64,000 nt of DNA from the NCBI RefSeq assembly GCF_900564155.1, contig NZ_LS999839.1:3779097-3843096 (forward strand), in the 5' to 3' direction. This DNA comes from Pedobacter schmidteae. GTDB lineage: Bacteria; Bacteroidota; Bacteroidia; Sphingobacteriales; Sphingobacteriaceae. A program made the translations under genes and the position numbers. Below are positions 26,920 through 36,347 of the stretch, piece by piece. A model generated the notes under the pieces. The model searched no databases. It worked only from the letters and a program-made list of their open reading frames with translations, and was not told the DNA's origin. Within the stretch, counting starts at the first letter, position 1. Each line of letters starts with the position of its first letter.

Positions 26920-27564
26920 ATGGATATCAAGCTCCGGAATTTAATCGGTATAAGAAATATGTTATTGCCTGCGCGCGAAATAAATCTTAAAGCTAAAGAA
27001 ACTGAATGGTTATTCAATCTGGCAGTTGGCGATCAACATGCATTTCGGCGTATTTATGATACCTATAGCAATAATATTTATAAATACTCGCTCCATTTGT
27101 TGAAATCGGAAGAGCTGGCGCATGAAAATGTCCAGGAAACTTTTTTGAAACTCTGGAATATGAGGAGAGAAGCAAGCACAGTACTGAACCTGGAAAGCTA
27201 TCTGGTTACCATCAGCCGTAACGCTGCACTGGATGTGCTTCGAAAATCCAGACTTACTTTGAGGTCTGAAGCGATAGTCAAGGAGAAATGGGTTGAGGGC
27301 CATAATGAAACTAATGAAAAAATAACACTCCAAGATACCAGAAGGATTTTGCAAGAAGCGATTGATCAACTGCCACCCCAGCAGAAACTGGTTTATCAAT
27401 TATGTCACCAGGAGGGGCTTAAATATAACGAAGCTGCCGCTCAACTCAATATTTCTCCCAATACCGTTAAATTGTACATGAAACTTTCCCTACGGTTTTT
27501 ACGGGACTACCTGGCCAGACATACAGATCTTGCCATTATTTTGATGATTTTTAAATTATTTTAA
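26920..27564 (+). CDS. ECF sigma-70 factor of locus 3
   Basis: 214 residues. The ATG at 26920 gives about 25 residues before the conserved part; an ATG at 26959 is an alternative start. Region 2 is AFRRIYDTYSNNIYKYSL and HENVQETFLKLWN. Region 4 is LPPQQKLVYQLCHQEGLKY and EAAAQLNISPNTVKLYMKLS. It ends in the hydrophobic tail LAIILMIFKLF. It is closest in this window to the locus 2 sigma factor. It is followed, after a T-rich spacer of 96 bases, by its FecR partner gene. Confidence 0.93.
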   Translation: MDIKLRNLIGIRNMLLPAREINLKAKETEWLFNLAVGDQHAFRRIYDTYSNNIYKYSLHLLKSEELAHENVQETFLKLWNMRREASTVLNLESYLVTISRNAALDVLRKSRLTLRSEAIVKEKWVEGHNETNEKITLQDTRRILQEAIDQLPPQQKLVYQLCHQEGLKYNEAAAQLNISPNTVKLYMKLSLRFLRDYLARHTDLAIILMIFKLF

Positions 27565-27660
27565 TCTTTTTTTATCTCCTTATACCCTTTGTGTGCTGTG
27601 GTTCGTCTACTTAGGAAAGGGCAAGCTTTATGGGCATTGCTGTAAGTCCCTGAATGAAAG

Positions 27661-28824
27661 ATGAACAAAGAAAGAATAGGCTATTTATGCAGGCAGTATT
27701 TTGGAGATCGCGCCAGTACTGAGGAATTGAATGAACTGGAGTCGGTTTTCCATAGCGACGAAATGGCGGAGGACCTTAAGGCTGTATTGTCTGAAATATA
27801 TGCCGACTTCCCAAAGGAAAGCTATGCGGATCTTGACCGGGAAATTTCCGGTCAGCTTTTCGATAAGATAAGCGCTGCTGTAAGGAAGCCAGTAACTTTC
27901 CGTATCTGGCCGCGTATCTGGGCTGCCGCGGTAGCAGTTGTTGTGCTGGGTGTAGGTTTGTTTTTTTACCAGCAGGTACAGCGGGGCAAAAACGAGCCTG
28001 GCCAAAATCAATTAAAAAATGATGTTGTATCGGGCGGAAATAAAGCCATGCTTACCTTGTCGGACGGTAAAACTATTAACCTGGAGGATGCTGTGAACGG
28101 CCAGATCGGTACAGAGGGCGGATCAGTGATTAGCAAAACCGCTGATGGAAAGGCTGTCTATAAAAGTGCCGTAAACGTTGCGAATACCATAAATCCTGTT
28201 ATGAACACTATGATAACACCTCTTGGTGGCACATTTCATTTGGTGCTTGCCGATGGGACGGGCGTCTGGCTTAATGCTGGGTCATCGATAACATTTCCTG
28301 CGGTATTCAGCGGTCGTAGCAGGGAGGTTAAAATTCAGGGGGAAGTTTATTTTGAGGTTGCGCACAATGCTGCCAAACCTTTTCGCGTACTTTCAAACGG
28401 GCAGTTGATAGAGGTGTTGGGAACTCATTTTAATGTCCGTGCTTATAGCAATGAGGCGGTTTCAAAAACAACATTATTGGAAGGTGCGGTAAAAATTACC
28501 GCTGCAGGTCGGCAAAGCGTGTTGAAACCAGGCCAGCAATCGGTATTAAGTGCAGACCAGTTGGAACTTAGCAATGTGGATGTCCATGAAATTGTAGCCT
28601 GGAAGGATGGTTACTTCGATTTTACCGATGCTAACATCCATACGGTGATGCGCGAATTTTCCAGGTGGTACAATGTGGATATAGCATTTGCAGGACCGGT
28701 AACTAAAGATACCTTTACCGGCAGGTTGCCACGCAGCTGGTCGCTGGCAAAAGTAATGAAGATGATGCGCTCGTCTGGCTCAATCCAGCTAACGGTTGAG
28801 GGAAGGAGGGTTATGGTCAGGTAA
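27661..28824 (+). CDS. FecR-type anti-sigma factor of locus 3
   Basis: 387 residues. The N-terminal sigma-binding part starts MNKERIGYLCRQYFGD. One membrane segment (IWAAAVAVVVLGVGLFFY) is followed by the periplasmic FecR domain, with MLTLSDGKTINLEDA, LADGTGVWLNAGSS, IQGEVYFEVAHNAAKPF, VLGTHFNVRAY and TTLLEGAVKIT. The C-terminal DUF4974 domain includes MREFSRWYNVDIAF. The layout is complete, so signalling with the STN-bearing SusC at 28951 is expected. Confidence 0.93.
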   Translation: MNKERIGYLCRQYFGDRASTEELNELESVFHSDEMAEDLKAVLSEIYADFPKESYADLDREISGQLFDKISAAVRKPVTFRIWPRIWAAAVAVVVLGVGLFFYQQVQRGKNEPGQNQLKNDVVSGGNKAMLTLSDGKTINLEDAVNGQIGTEGGSVISKTADGKAVYKSAVNVANTINPVMNTMITPLGGTFHLVLADGTGVWLNAGSSITFPAVFSGRSREVKIQGEVYFEVAHNAAKPFRVLSNGQLIEVLGTHFNVRAYSNEAVSKTTLLEGAVKITAAGRQSVLKPGQQSVLSADQLELSNVDVHEIVAWKDGYFDFTDANIHTVMREFSRWYNVDIAFAGPVTKDTFTGRLPRSWSLAKVMKMMRSSGSIQLTVEGRRVMVR

Positions 28825-28864
28825 CCTAAACACCAAGGGCCGTGATCCGAAAAAAATAAAAGCC

Positions 28865-28884
28865 GGTTGTGGTGGAACACAACC
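28865..28884 (+). promoter_or_regulatory. Leader hairpin between fecR and susC (locus 3)
   Basis: Stem GGTTGTG / CACAACC with loop GTGGAA, preceded by an A-rich run and AAAGCC. Its loop and flanks resemble the hairpin at 5583-5613 in locus 1 (AAAAGCCGG, GTG, TGGAAC). It lies 40 bases after fecR and 66 bases before susC. Confidence 0.5.
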
Positions 28885-28950
28885 AGCCGATATCCGGAAA
28901 TGGCCGATCATTTTTGTGAACCAATCAAACTCATTTAACCAGACAAACAA

Positions 28951-31900
28951 ATGTATAAAATTTATACCCAAAAAACGGGTGTGTTAACTATGCACATTCA
29001 CCAAATCCTGTTAGTTATGAGGTTAACTATCCTAATCATGATTTTAGGTATTTTACAGGCAAGCGCAACCAGCTTCGGGCAAAAGGTAACGCTGACTGTT
29101 AAGAACGAACCGCTGTCAAAGGTCTTTAAAAAGATCAGCCAGCAAACCGGATATGGTTTTATCCTTTCCAATAAGATGATGGAGGACACTAAACGGGTAT
29201 CTCTTGACCTGAAAGATGTACCCTTGGATGAAGCTTTGCGTCTGCTGTTCAGGGCGCAGCCAGTCAGTTATACCATTGAAGACAAATCTGTCCTGGTTTC
29301 AAGGAAGGTGGAAGCATCTTCTGCAGGCCGTATAGCCGGACGGGTTTGGCAAACAGATATTAAAGGGAAGGTAGTTGACGAAAAGGGACTGCCATTGCCA
29401 GGGGTAACTGTAATGATAAAAGAAAGTGGTACTACAACCACTACGGATACGGACGGACGTTTTTCCTTTAAGTCAGTTGGCGGCGCCCAAGTGCTTGTTT
29501 TTAAATTCATTGGCTATGAAACACTGGAGCTACCTATTGGCCGGGAGATAGAATTTAATGTAACGCTGAAAGAAAGCCTGCAGTCTCTAAATGAGGTTGT
29601 GGTTCTGGGGTTCGGCCAAACGCAGAAAAAAATTGCCCAGACCGGTTCGGTCGCCGCGGTTTCTTCCAAAGAACTAAAACAGAGTCCGGTAGCTAATCTT
29701 ACAAATGCGCTGGCGGGCCGCTTGCCAGGGTTAATTGCTCAACAGCGCAGTGGAGAGCCGGGAAAAGATATTGCCTCTTTACTGATCAGGGGAAGGGCTA
29801 CCTTTAACAGCGCCCAGCCATTGATTACCATTGACGGTGTGCAGAAAGACCCAAGTGCTATTGGCAAGCTAGACGTAAACGAAGTAGAAAACATCACTAT
29901 TCTGAAAGATGCATCTGCCACTGCATTGTATGGTGTTAAGGGGGCAAACGGGGTAATTATTATCACTACCAAAAGAGGGGCTGCCGGCCCGCCAGTAATT
30001 ACAGCAGGTATCCAAAGCGCTATATTATCGGCCACACGTCTGCCAAAATTTTTAGGTTCCTATGATTATGCTGTGCTAGCTAATGAGGCGGCAAAGAATG
30101 ACAATCCACTGGTTACTCCGCCGTATTCTGAGGTTGCGCTGGAAGCTTACAGGACAGGGGCTGACCCGATGCGCTATCCGAATATAGACTGGGTACACGA
30201 GATGATCAAATCATCTAGTTTAAGTCGGGCCAATTTTAGTGTAAATGGTGGAAGTACAAGCTCCAGGTATTTTGTAAACCTGGGATATGTAGAACAAAAT
30301 GGTTTGTACAGGGCAACAAAGCAGCCAAAATATGATCCCAATGCGCAGATGAAGCGGTACAACTTCCGTTCGAACATCGACATGGACTTAAATAAGAACT
30401 TCTCCCTTTCCCTGAACCTCTTTGGGGCTATTGAAAATACGAATGCTTCCAGGATTGCCTCTGATGCGCTGTTTGGTTATCTGGGAGGGATACAGCCCAA
30501 TGCGGCCCCAATTATGTACCCAACCGGATTTTATGGGAGGGATCCGGCAATGGGGGCCAATCCACTAAAAGAGTTGAATACCTGGGGTTTTACACAGGGT
30601 TTTAACTCATCTCTTTCCGGAATGTTATCGGCTACGCATAAGCTGGATTTTCTAACGAAAGGACTGTTTGTTAAAGGCAACTATTCTTTTGACGGTTATT
30701 TCCTGAATTCCTTTACCCGTTCTGAATCTGTTAGAAGTGCCTTTTATAATGGTACCGGCGATCTGAAGGACGAGGCAAGTTATACTTATGCAGGATCGGA
30801 CCAGGCACTGAGTGCCCCGGTTTCTACTTTCAGTCAGAATCGCGATATCTGGACAGACTTATCTTTAAATTACCAACGTGCATTTGGCGACCATAATTTT
30901 ACAGGATTGTTGCTAGCCAATCGGACACAGAAGGTTATTGGTGGAGAGGTGCCCTATGTATCGCAGGGCCTGGTAACAAGGATTGCCTACGATTACCAAA
31001 ACAGGTACTTTGCCGAGTTTGATGCGGGATACAATGGTACAGATAATTTTGCCAAAGAAAGCCGGTATGGCTTTTTCCCGGCAGTATCGGCCGCCTGGAT
31101 TGTTTCCAGGGAGCGCTTTTTAAAGCAGGTTGGGCTGATAGAACTGCTGAAAATCCGCGGTTCTTACGGATTAACGGGGAATGACCAGTTGAGCGGCAGA
31201 CGCTGGCTGTTTGTTTCGCAGTTTAACCGGGGTGGGGGCTACCAGTTTGGTGATCCCTTGTCGACACTGCAAGGTGTGCAGGAAGGAGCACTTGCAAATG
31301 CAGGTGTAACCTGGGAAAAAGCGCGTAAAGCCAATATTGGGCTGGATGCTGTATTTGCAAAAGGCTTACTGGGCATTACGCTCGATGTGTTTCAGGAAAG
31401 GCGTAATGATATTCTGATCACCCGTAATTCTGTGCCTTCGCTTATCGGGGTAAGTGCCTCTAACTTGCCACCTGTGAATTTCGGATCAGTAAAAAACCAT
31501 GGCTTTGAGCTGGTATTGTCACATAAAAACAAAATCGGAGAACTGAGTTATCATGTTCAGGGGAATGTCTCGTTTGCAAGAAACAAGATCATTTTTATGG
31601 ACGAGGAGGCCAAGCCTTACAACTATCTGCTCAAAACAGGTTTGCCCATTGGTCAGCTATACGGATTGACGGCAGTTGGTTTTTTTCAAAGCCAGGAAGA
31701 CATCGACAACAGTCCGCAACAGTTTGGTAAGCTGATCCCCGGAGATTTAAAATACCGGGACCTGAACAGTGATGGTATTATTGATGCCAATGACGCTGGC
31801 CCGATTGGGGGGACGGCTGTACCGGAGATATTTTATGGTGCATCCCTGTCGGTCCAATGGAGAAGTCTGGACCTAAGCTGCCTTTTTCAGGGTGCGGGCA

Positions 31901-32301
31901 ACGTCAATGTAATATTGAACAATCAGGCTGCATATGAATTCTGGAATCGTGGAAATGTATTGGAGCAGCACCTAGGTAGGTGGACACCTGAAACAGCGGC
32001 TACGGCAACTTATCCGGCTCTGCATTACAGCGTGAACACGAACAACCACAGATTTTCTTCTTTCTTTTTGAAGGATGCGAGCTATTTAAGGCTAAAAAAT
32101 GTGGAACTCGGTTATACACTCAAATTCAAAGCCATGAAAAAACAGCTGGGTACCACCGCATTAAGGGTGTTTGCCAATGCTCAGAACGTATATACCTGGG
32201 ACAAGGTCGGAGGGACTTTTGATCCCGAAATTCCTAGTGGAAACGGGGCGGTATATCCTCAGCAGCAGGTGTACAATTTTGGGCTTTCTGTTGATTTTTA
32301 A
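28951..32301 (+). CDS. susC: SusC/RagA-type TonB-dependent transporter with STN domain (locus 3)
   Basis: 1116 residues. The start MYKIYTQKTGVLTMHIHQ resembles that of the locus 2 SusC, then the signal segment ILLVMRLTILIMILGIL ends near SATSFGQ. An STN domain (about 45-115, LSKVFKKISQQTGYGFIL) is followed by a carboxypeptidase-regulatory-like domain (KGKVVDEKGLPLPGVTVMI) and the EVVVLGFGQTQKK segment before the plug. The plug has LLIRGRATFNSAQPLITIDG, ITILKDASATALYGVKGANGV and IIITTKRG. The barrel ends in YNFGLSVDF. It is of the standard SusC subtype. The cargo is unknown. Confidence 0.95.
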   Translation: MYKIYTQKTGVLTMHIHQILLVMRLTILIMILGILQASATSFGQKVTLTVKNEPLSKVFKKISQQTGYGFILSNKMMEDTKRVSLDLKDVPLDEALRLLFRAQPVSYTIEDKSVLVSRKVEASSAGRIAGRVWQTDIKGKVVDEKGLPLPGVTVMIKESGTTTTTDTDGRFSFKSVGGAQVLVFKFIGYETLELPIGREIEFNVTLKESLQSLNEVVVLGFGQTQKKIAQTGSVAAVSSKELKQSPVANLTNALAGRLPGLIAQQRSGEPGKDIASLLIRGRATFNSAQPLITIDGVQKDPSAIGKLDVNEVENITILKDASATALYGVKGANGVIIITTKRGAAGPPVITAGIQSAILSATRLPKFLGSYDYAVLANEAAKNDNPLVTPPYSEVALEAYRTGADPMRYPNIDWVHEMIKSSSLSRANFSVNGGSTSSRYFVNLGYVEQNGLYRATKQPKYDPNAQMKRYNFRSNIDMDLNKNFSLSLNLFGAIENTNASRIASDALFGYLGGIQPNAAPIMYPTGFYGRDPAMGANPLKELNTWGFTQGFNSSLSGMLSATHKLDFLTKGLFVKGNYSFDGYFLNSFTRSESVRSAFYNGTGDLKDEASYTYAGSDQALSAPVSTFSQNRDIWTDLSLNYQRAFGDHNFTGLLLANRTQKVIGGEVPYVSQGLVTRIAYDYQNRYFAEFDAGYNGTDNFAKESRYGFFPAVSAAWIVSRERFLKQVGLIELLKIRGSYGLTGNDQLSGRRWLFVSQFNRGGGYQFGDPLSTLQGVQEGALANAGVTWEKARKANIGLDAVFAKGLLGITLDVFQERRNDILITRNSVPSLIGVSASNLPPVNFGSVKNHGFELVLSHKNKIGELSYHVQGNVSFARNKIIFMDEEAKPYNYLLKTGLPIGQLYGLTAVGFFQSQEDIDNSPQQFGKLIPGDLKYRDLNSDGIIDANDAGPIGGTAVPEIFYGASLSVQWRSLDLSCLFQGAGNVNVILNNQAAYEFWNRGNVLEQHLGRWTPETAATATYPALHYSVNTNNHRFSSFFLKDASYLRLKNVELGYTLKFKAMKKQLGTTALRVFANAQNVYTWDKVGGTFDPEIPSGNGAVYPQQQVYNFGLSVDF

Positions 32302-32318
32302 ATAAAAACGATTGAATT

Positions 32319-33959
32319 ATGTCACATAAAAATATAACATTTATTGTATTTGCTGTGCTGATACTGGCGGCAGGTTGCAAGAAAATAGATTCCTACCTGG
32401 ATAAAGCAGAGTCGGGAGGTTTAACCGATGAGGAAGTGTTTACCAATTATGCCTATACCAGCGGCTTTCTGTCTGATATTTACAGTTCTGCGTTACTACC
32501 CAACTGGTCACCCCTGATGTATGGCTTCAGCTTTTCTACCATTACGGATGAGGCGCATGCCTCACATGCAGATACCCAGGGTTATGGGCAAGCGTTTAAA
32601 AATGGTACGCTTTCGCCTAACTTAAATCCCAATGACATGTGGGCGCCTAGTTATGCCAACCTGAGAAAAATCAACATGTTCCTGGCCAGAATAGACAACG
32701 TACCGATAGAAGCAGAACAAGCTGCAGACCAATCTGCAGGAAAAATAAGAATGAAAGCTGAAGCTTTATTCCTGCGTGCCTATGTATATGCCGAGCTGCT
32801 GAAACGCTATGGCGGAGTACCTGTTATCGACCGGGTATTGCAGATTTCGGATGACCTGAACATTCCAAGAAAGACTTATCAGGAGACAGTTGACTTTATT
32901 GTAAAAGATTGCGATAACGCCATAGCTGTACTTCCTCCTTCCTATACAGCCAGTAACATCGGAAGGGCAACCAAAGGGGCTGCGATGATGTTAAAGGCCC
33001 GGGTTTTGTTGTATGCGGCCAGTGCCTTAAATAACCCTGCAAACGATAAACAGAAATGGGAGATTGCTGCCAGTGCTGCAAAAGAAGTGCTGGACCTTCA
33101 GCTGTATAGTCTGGATGACAACTATAAGCTGCTTTTTCACAAAAGGTCATCACCGGAAATCATTTTTCAATCGACCAGTAATTTTACCGACTGGCTACAA
33201 CGTAACCTTCCACCAAGTTTAAAGGGATATGGCAATATCCACCCTTCGCAAAATCTGGTAGACGAATATGAGATGAAGGATGGTTCAGCATTTAGCTGGA
33301 GCAACCCTGTGCATGCCGCAAACCCTTATGCAAACAGGGACCCAAGATTGGCCATGAGCGTGATATACAACACCCGTGCCTGGGGAACAGCTACCATTTT
33401 TACTTTCGTAGGCTCTGGTACTGCAGATGCTCTGGCTTTTGGGAATAACAGCACCAGAACGGGCTACTATCTGGCCAAAACAGTAGATGAAAGCGGTGGC
33501 TTAAGTGCGCCCATAAACTATGGGAGCCATTTTGAAATATTTATGCGTTACGCAGAAGCACTTTTAAATTATGCAGAGGCAAAAAATGAAGCATTGGATG
33601 TTCCTGATCAAAGCGTTTACGATGCCATCAATGCTATACGGGCAAGAAAAGGCGTTGAAATGCCACCTTTACCTCCGGCCCTTGGCAAAGATGCCATGCG
33701 CTTGCGCATCAGACATGAACGGATGATCGAACTCGCTTTTGAAAGCCATCGTTTCTGGGATGTGAGGCGATGGAAAATAGCAGCTGCCGTGCTGACCAAA
33801 CTTTATGGGGTACGTATTACAAAAACAGGTGCAGTATATAAATACGAACGGTTTTTAGTAGAAGACCGGGTGTTTGACCAGAGTAAAAACTATTTGTATC
33901 CTATCCCGCAGACCGAGATTAATAAAGACAGGGCCCTGGTACAAAATCCCAATTATTAG
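32319..33959 (+). CDS. susD: SusD/RagB-type surface lipoprotein (locus 3)
   Basis: 546 residues with lipobox LAAGC at about residues 16-20, then KKIDSYLDKAESGGLTDEEVF. The helical core includes RMKAEALFLRAYVYAELLKRYGGVP, and the C-terminal MRLRIRHERMIELAFESHRFWDVRRWK matches the conserved end of SusD proteins. The last strand, YPIPQTEINKDRALVQNPNY, is the typical terminal motif of the glycan-type SusD family. It lies 17 bases after susC. It is the largest and most classical SusD of the window. Confidence 0.94.
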   Translation: MSHKNITFIVFAVLILAAGCKKIDSYLDKAESGGLTDEEVFTNYAYTSGFLSDIYSSALLPNWSPLMYGFSFSTITDEAHASHADTQGYGQAFKNGTLSPNLNPNDMWAPSYANLRKINMFLARIDNVPIEAEQAADQSAGKIRMKAEALFLRAYVYAELLKRYGGVPVIDRVLQISDDLNIPRKTYQETVDFIVKDCDNAIAVLPPSYTASNIGRATKGAAMMLKARVLLYAASALNNPANDKQKWEIAASAAKEVLDLQLYSLDDNYKLLFHKRSSPEIIFQSTSNFTDWLQRNLPPSLKGYGNIHPSQNLVDEYEMKDGSAFSWSNPVHAANPYANRDPRLAMSVIYNTRAWGTATIFTFVGSGTADALAFGNNSTRTGYYLAKTVDESGGLSAPINYGSHFEIFMRYAEALLNYAEAKNEALDVPDQSVYDAINAIRARKGVEMPPLPPALGKDAMRLRIRHERMIELAFESHRFWDVRRWKIAAAVLTKLYGVRITKTGAVYKYERFLVEDRVFDQSKNYLYPIPQTEINKDRALVQNPNY

Positions 33960-33988
33960 GACCCACTGATTATCTAAATTATAAGGAA

Positions 33989-35206
33989 ATGAAACATATA
34001 TGCTGTAAAGTATTATACTATAAAATCGTATTGATTTTAATGACAGCCGGTTTTTCGGCATGCAAACAGGAACTGATATCCAATCCTGACCAATATGCCC
34101 GGTTGTATATGGTACAGGCCAGTACCTATCCTGCGGTAAGGACTTTTGTGATGAAGAGTGAGGTACAAACTATTGATGTTGCTGCAGCAATTGGAGGAGT
34201 AACCGATCCCGGGCAGGACGTTGAAGTAAAGTTTAAAGTGGATAATGGACTGGTGGGGGAATTTAATGCGAAGAACAATACTGCTTATGCTGTGCTACCC
34301 GAAGGGAGTTATGAACTGGAAAAAACGTCGGCAACGATCAGAAAAGAGGAAAGAGTATGTGCTCCTTTGAAAATCAAGCTGAAAACGCTTGGCACACTGG
34401 AAGCTTTTAAGCAATACCTGCTCCCGGTAAGCCTCTCGGCGGATTTTGCTATCAATGAAAATTTAAGAACAGCTTATTTTCTTATAGAAGGCCAGCGGGA
34501 GGGTATTAACATCAGGGTGATGTCCTTAGATAAAGGTTCTACTGTGACCAATCTGAATGCTGTAGCGGATGTAATCAAAGCCAATAATCCTGATCTGTTG
34601 CTGGTAAAGGCCATGGACATCAATACCGTAAGAAGCGGCAAGGTAGATCAGGTAATGCTGTTGTCTCAGTTAATAGGAATGCCCAATTATCTGTTTGCTA
34701 CTTCTATTGCAAGCTTTGATGGCGGAACATACGGTTCCGCGGTTTTCTCAAAATACCCGATCATAAAAAATGAAACCCATATTTTACCTACAGGCGATAC
34801 CAGTGCCGAGAAAGGGCCGCTTGGAGTAATCACGGTACAGGTAAACGATAATAACAGACTGGTTTTTGCAGGTACGCAGCTTAATGCAAATGCTACCCGT
34901 CGTGCGGCCCAGTTACCGGAACTACTCAGGATCCTGCAGACTTATACCAGCGACCCGCTGATCCTGGCCGGAAATTTCAACGATACGCCACCTGCCGGAA
35001 GTGTTTATGCAGGCCTGTCAGGGATTGGGATGAATTTTCCATGCAGTAACTGCCCACCCAATAACCCGGCTACAAACCCGACTGCGTATTCAGACTTTAT
35101 ACTCTATAAAACAGCTGATAGGTTTAGGGTTCAGAGTTATGCTGTAGGTAGTACTACGACCAGTACACATTTGCCGGTAATTACCCAGTTTACTTTATAT
35201 TATTAG
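33989..35206 (+). CDS. DUF1735 lipoprotein with degenerate endonuclease/exonuclease/phosphatase-fold domain (locus 3)
   Basis: 405 residues with lipobox FSAC near residue 25. A DUF1735-like beta domain (about 35-165) includes VKFKVDNGLVGEFNAKN and LPEGSYELEKTSATI. The C-terminal part (about 175-405) follows the endonuclease/exonuclease/phosphatase order: NIRVMS, NPDLLLVKAMD, GGTYGSAVFSKYPI, AGTQLNANATRRAAQL, LILAGNFNDTP and THLPVI. The usual active-site residues are largely replaced: the Glu of LQEV is Ala, the His of THLD is Gln (TQLN), the Asp of GDFN is Asn (GNFN), and the Asp of SDHLPV is Thr. It is probably a non-catalytic surface binding protein. It sits 29 bases after susD. Confidence 0.8.
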   Translation: MKHICCKVLYYKIVLILMTAGFSACKQELISNPDQYARLYMVQASTYPAVRTFVMKSEVQTIDVAAAIGGVTDPGQDVEVKFKVDNGLVGEFNAKNNTAYAVLPEGSYELEKTSATIRKEERVCAPLKIKLKTLGTLEAFKQYLLPVSLSADFAINENLRTAYFLIEGQREGINIRVMSLDKGSTVTNLNAVADVIKANNPDLLLVKAMDINTVRSGKVDQVMLLSQLIGMPNYLFATSIASFDGGTYGSAVFSKYPIIKNETHILPTGDTSAEKGPLGVITVQVNDNNRLVFAGTQLNANATRRAAQLPELLRILQTYTSDPLILAGNFNDTPPAGSVYAGLSGIGMNFPCSNCPPNNPATNPTAYSDFILYKTADRFRVQSYAVGSTTTSTHLPVITQFTLYY

Positions 35207-35228
35207 TTCATCATTTAAATTGAATGCC

Positions 35229-36284
35229 ATGATCATCATTAAAAATATTGCCTGCAGAGTAATTCTGATTTGTTTGTTTGGGTTTGGGTTTTCCGGTTGT
35301 GACAAAATAAAGACCGAGGGGAAAAAGGACGCAATTACTGAAAAAGTCAGCTCAAAAAATACAGCTGAAGCCGATGCTTCTGTTGCTTCTTGTACTACCT
35401 GTTACATTGCCACAACCAACCAGGCCAATAACAGAATTGAGTTGTATGACGAGACAGTGACCGACTGGAACACTGCTGCCGCGCTGAAATGGTCGTGGTG
35501 GCCGGCCGATTGGGGTGGCTTTTCCACCACAGAAATAGCTGCCTGGTCAAATGTTTCGGATGTGAAGGTCCGCAATACTACGCACTGGTCAGGCACCAGT
35601 CAGGTTATTGTGGTTGCATCTTCGGGTGGGTTGGTTGCCATTGCCGGTCATCCAAACGGAATTAGAAAATGGGCCAGAAATGTAGGTGGAAATCCGCATG
35701 CGGCAGAGCTCCTGCCAAATGGAAATATTGCGATAGCAGCGTCCACAGCTGGTTGGATAAGGGTTTATGCTTCTTCGCAAGGTGGTTCAAACAACACCTA
35801 TGTCCAGGTTAACCTTCCTGAGGCGCACGGTGTGTTATGGGATCCGGTAAACAACTGTTTGTGGGCAATTGGAGATAATTTATATGCCTTTACCGTTGGT
35901 GGAACGGCAGCAAACCCTACGCTTACCGAAATAGTTAGCCGCAGATATACTGTTCCAGGAACAGGACATGATCTCTCGCCATTTTATGGCGATACAAATA
36001 AGCTATGGTTCAGTGCTACCGCTGGAACCTGGTCTTACAACAAAACAACAAAAATAGCAACCCAGGCCCCTGGCAGTGCTTTTCAGAGCAGTGTCAAAGC
36101 AATCAGCAACCAGACTGCATCGGGGCATATTGTAACAACCATACCGAGAACTTCATGTTCACTGAATACCTGGTGCACAAGTTATGTTCATTTTTATAGC
36201 AATACCGGGCTTTGGCTGTACGACCGCATCAGAACGGGCGCTGCCTTTTATAAGGGGCGGACTTTTAACCCGGCATATCAGTAA
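35229..36284 (+). CDS. DUF6528-like beta-propeller lipoprotein (locus 3)
   Basis: 351 residues from the ATG at 35229; a TTG at 35220 is less likely. The signal peptide ends in FGFGFSGC, then DKIKTEGKK. A hydrophilic linker of about 30 residues is followed by a CTTC pair and then repeated strand motifs typical of a propeller: NNRIELYD, KWSWWPA, VIVVASSGGLVAIAG, GNIAIAASTAGWIRVYA, AHGVLWDP, NKLWFSATAGTWSYN. A second Cys pair occurs near the end (RTSCSLNTWC). I assign it to a DUF6528-like group from this pattern; function is unknown, perhaps ligand binding. It is the last gene of the locus 3 operon. Confidence 0.75.
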   Translation: MIIIKNIACRVILICLFGFGFSGCDKIKTEGKKDAITEKVSSKNTAEADASVASCTTCYIATTNQANNRIELYDETVTDWNTAAALKWSWWPADWGGFSTTEIAAWSNVSDVKVRNTTHWSGTSQVIVVASSGGLVAIAGHPNGIRKWARNVGGNPHAAELLPNGNIAIAASTAGWIRVYASSQGGSNNTYVQVNLPEAHGVLWDPVNNCLWAIGDNLYAFTVGGTAANPTLTEIVSRRYTVPGTGHDLSPFYGDTNKLWFSATAGTWSYNKTTKIATQAPGSAFQSSVKAISNQTASGHIVTTIPRTSCSLNTWCTSYVHFYSNTGLWLYDRIRTGAAFYKGRTFNPAYQ

Positions 36285-36314
36285 CATATAATTAAATAAA
36301 ATGGTATGGAGCGG

Positions 36315-36347
36315 CAGCCGGAATGCCTTATTTGTCAATTCCGGCTG
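36315..36347. terminator. Terminator between convergent locus 3 and the TetR gene
   Basis: A perfect 10-bp stem CAGCCGGAAT / ATTCCGGCTG with a 13-base loop. It overlaps the last codons of the TetR gene on the minus strand and follows the locus 3 operon on the plus strand, so it can serve both directions. Confidence 0.65.

Noticed and set aside
28796..28987. 63-codon frame bridging the end of fecR and the start of susC in locus 3
   Set aside because: It overlaps both genes in another frame and crosses the leader hairpin. No start signal or conserved product pattern is seen.
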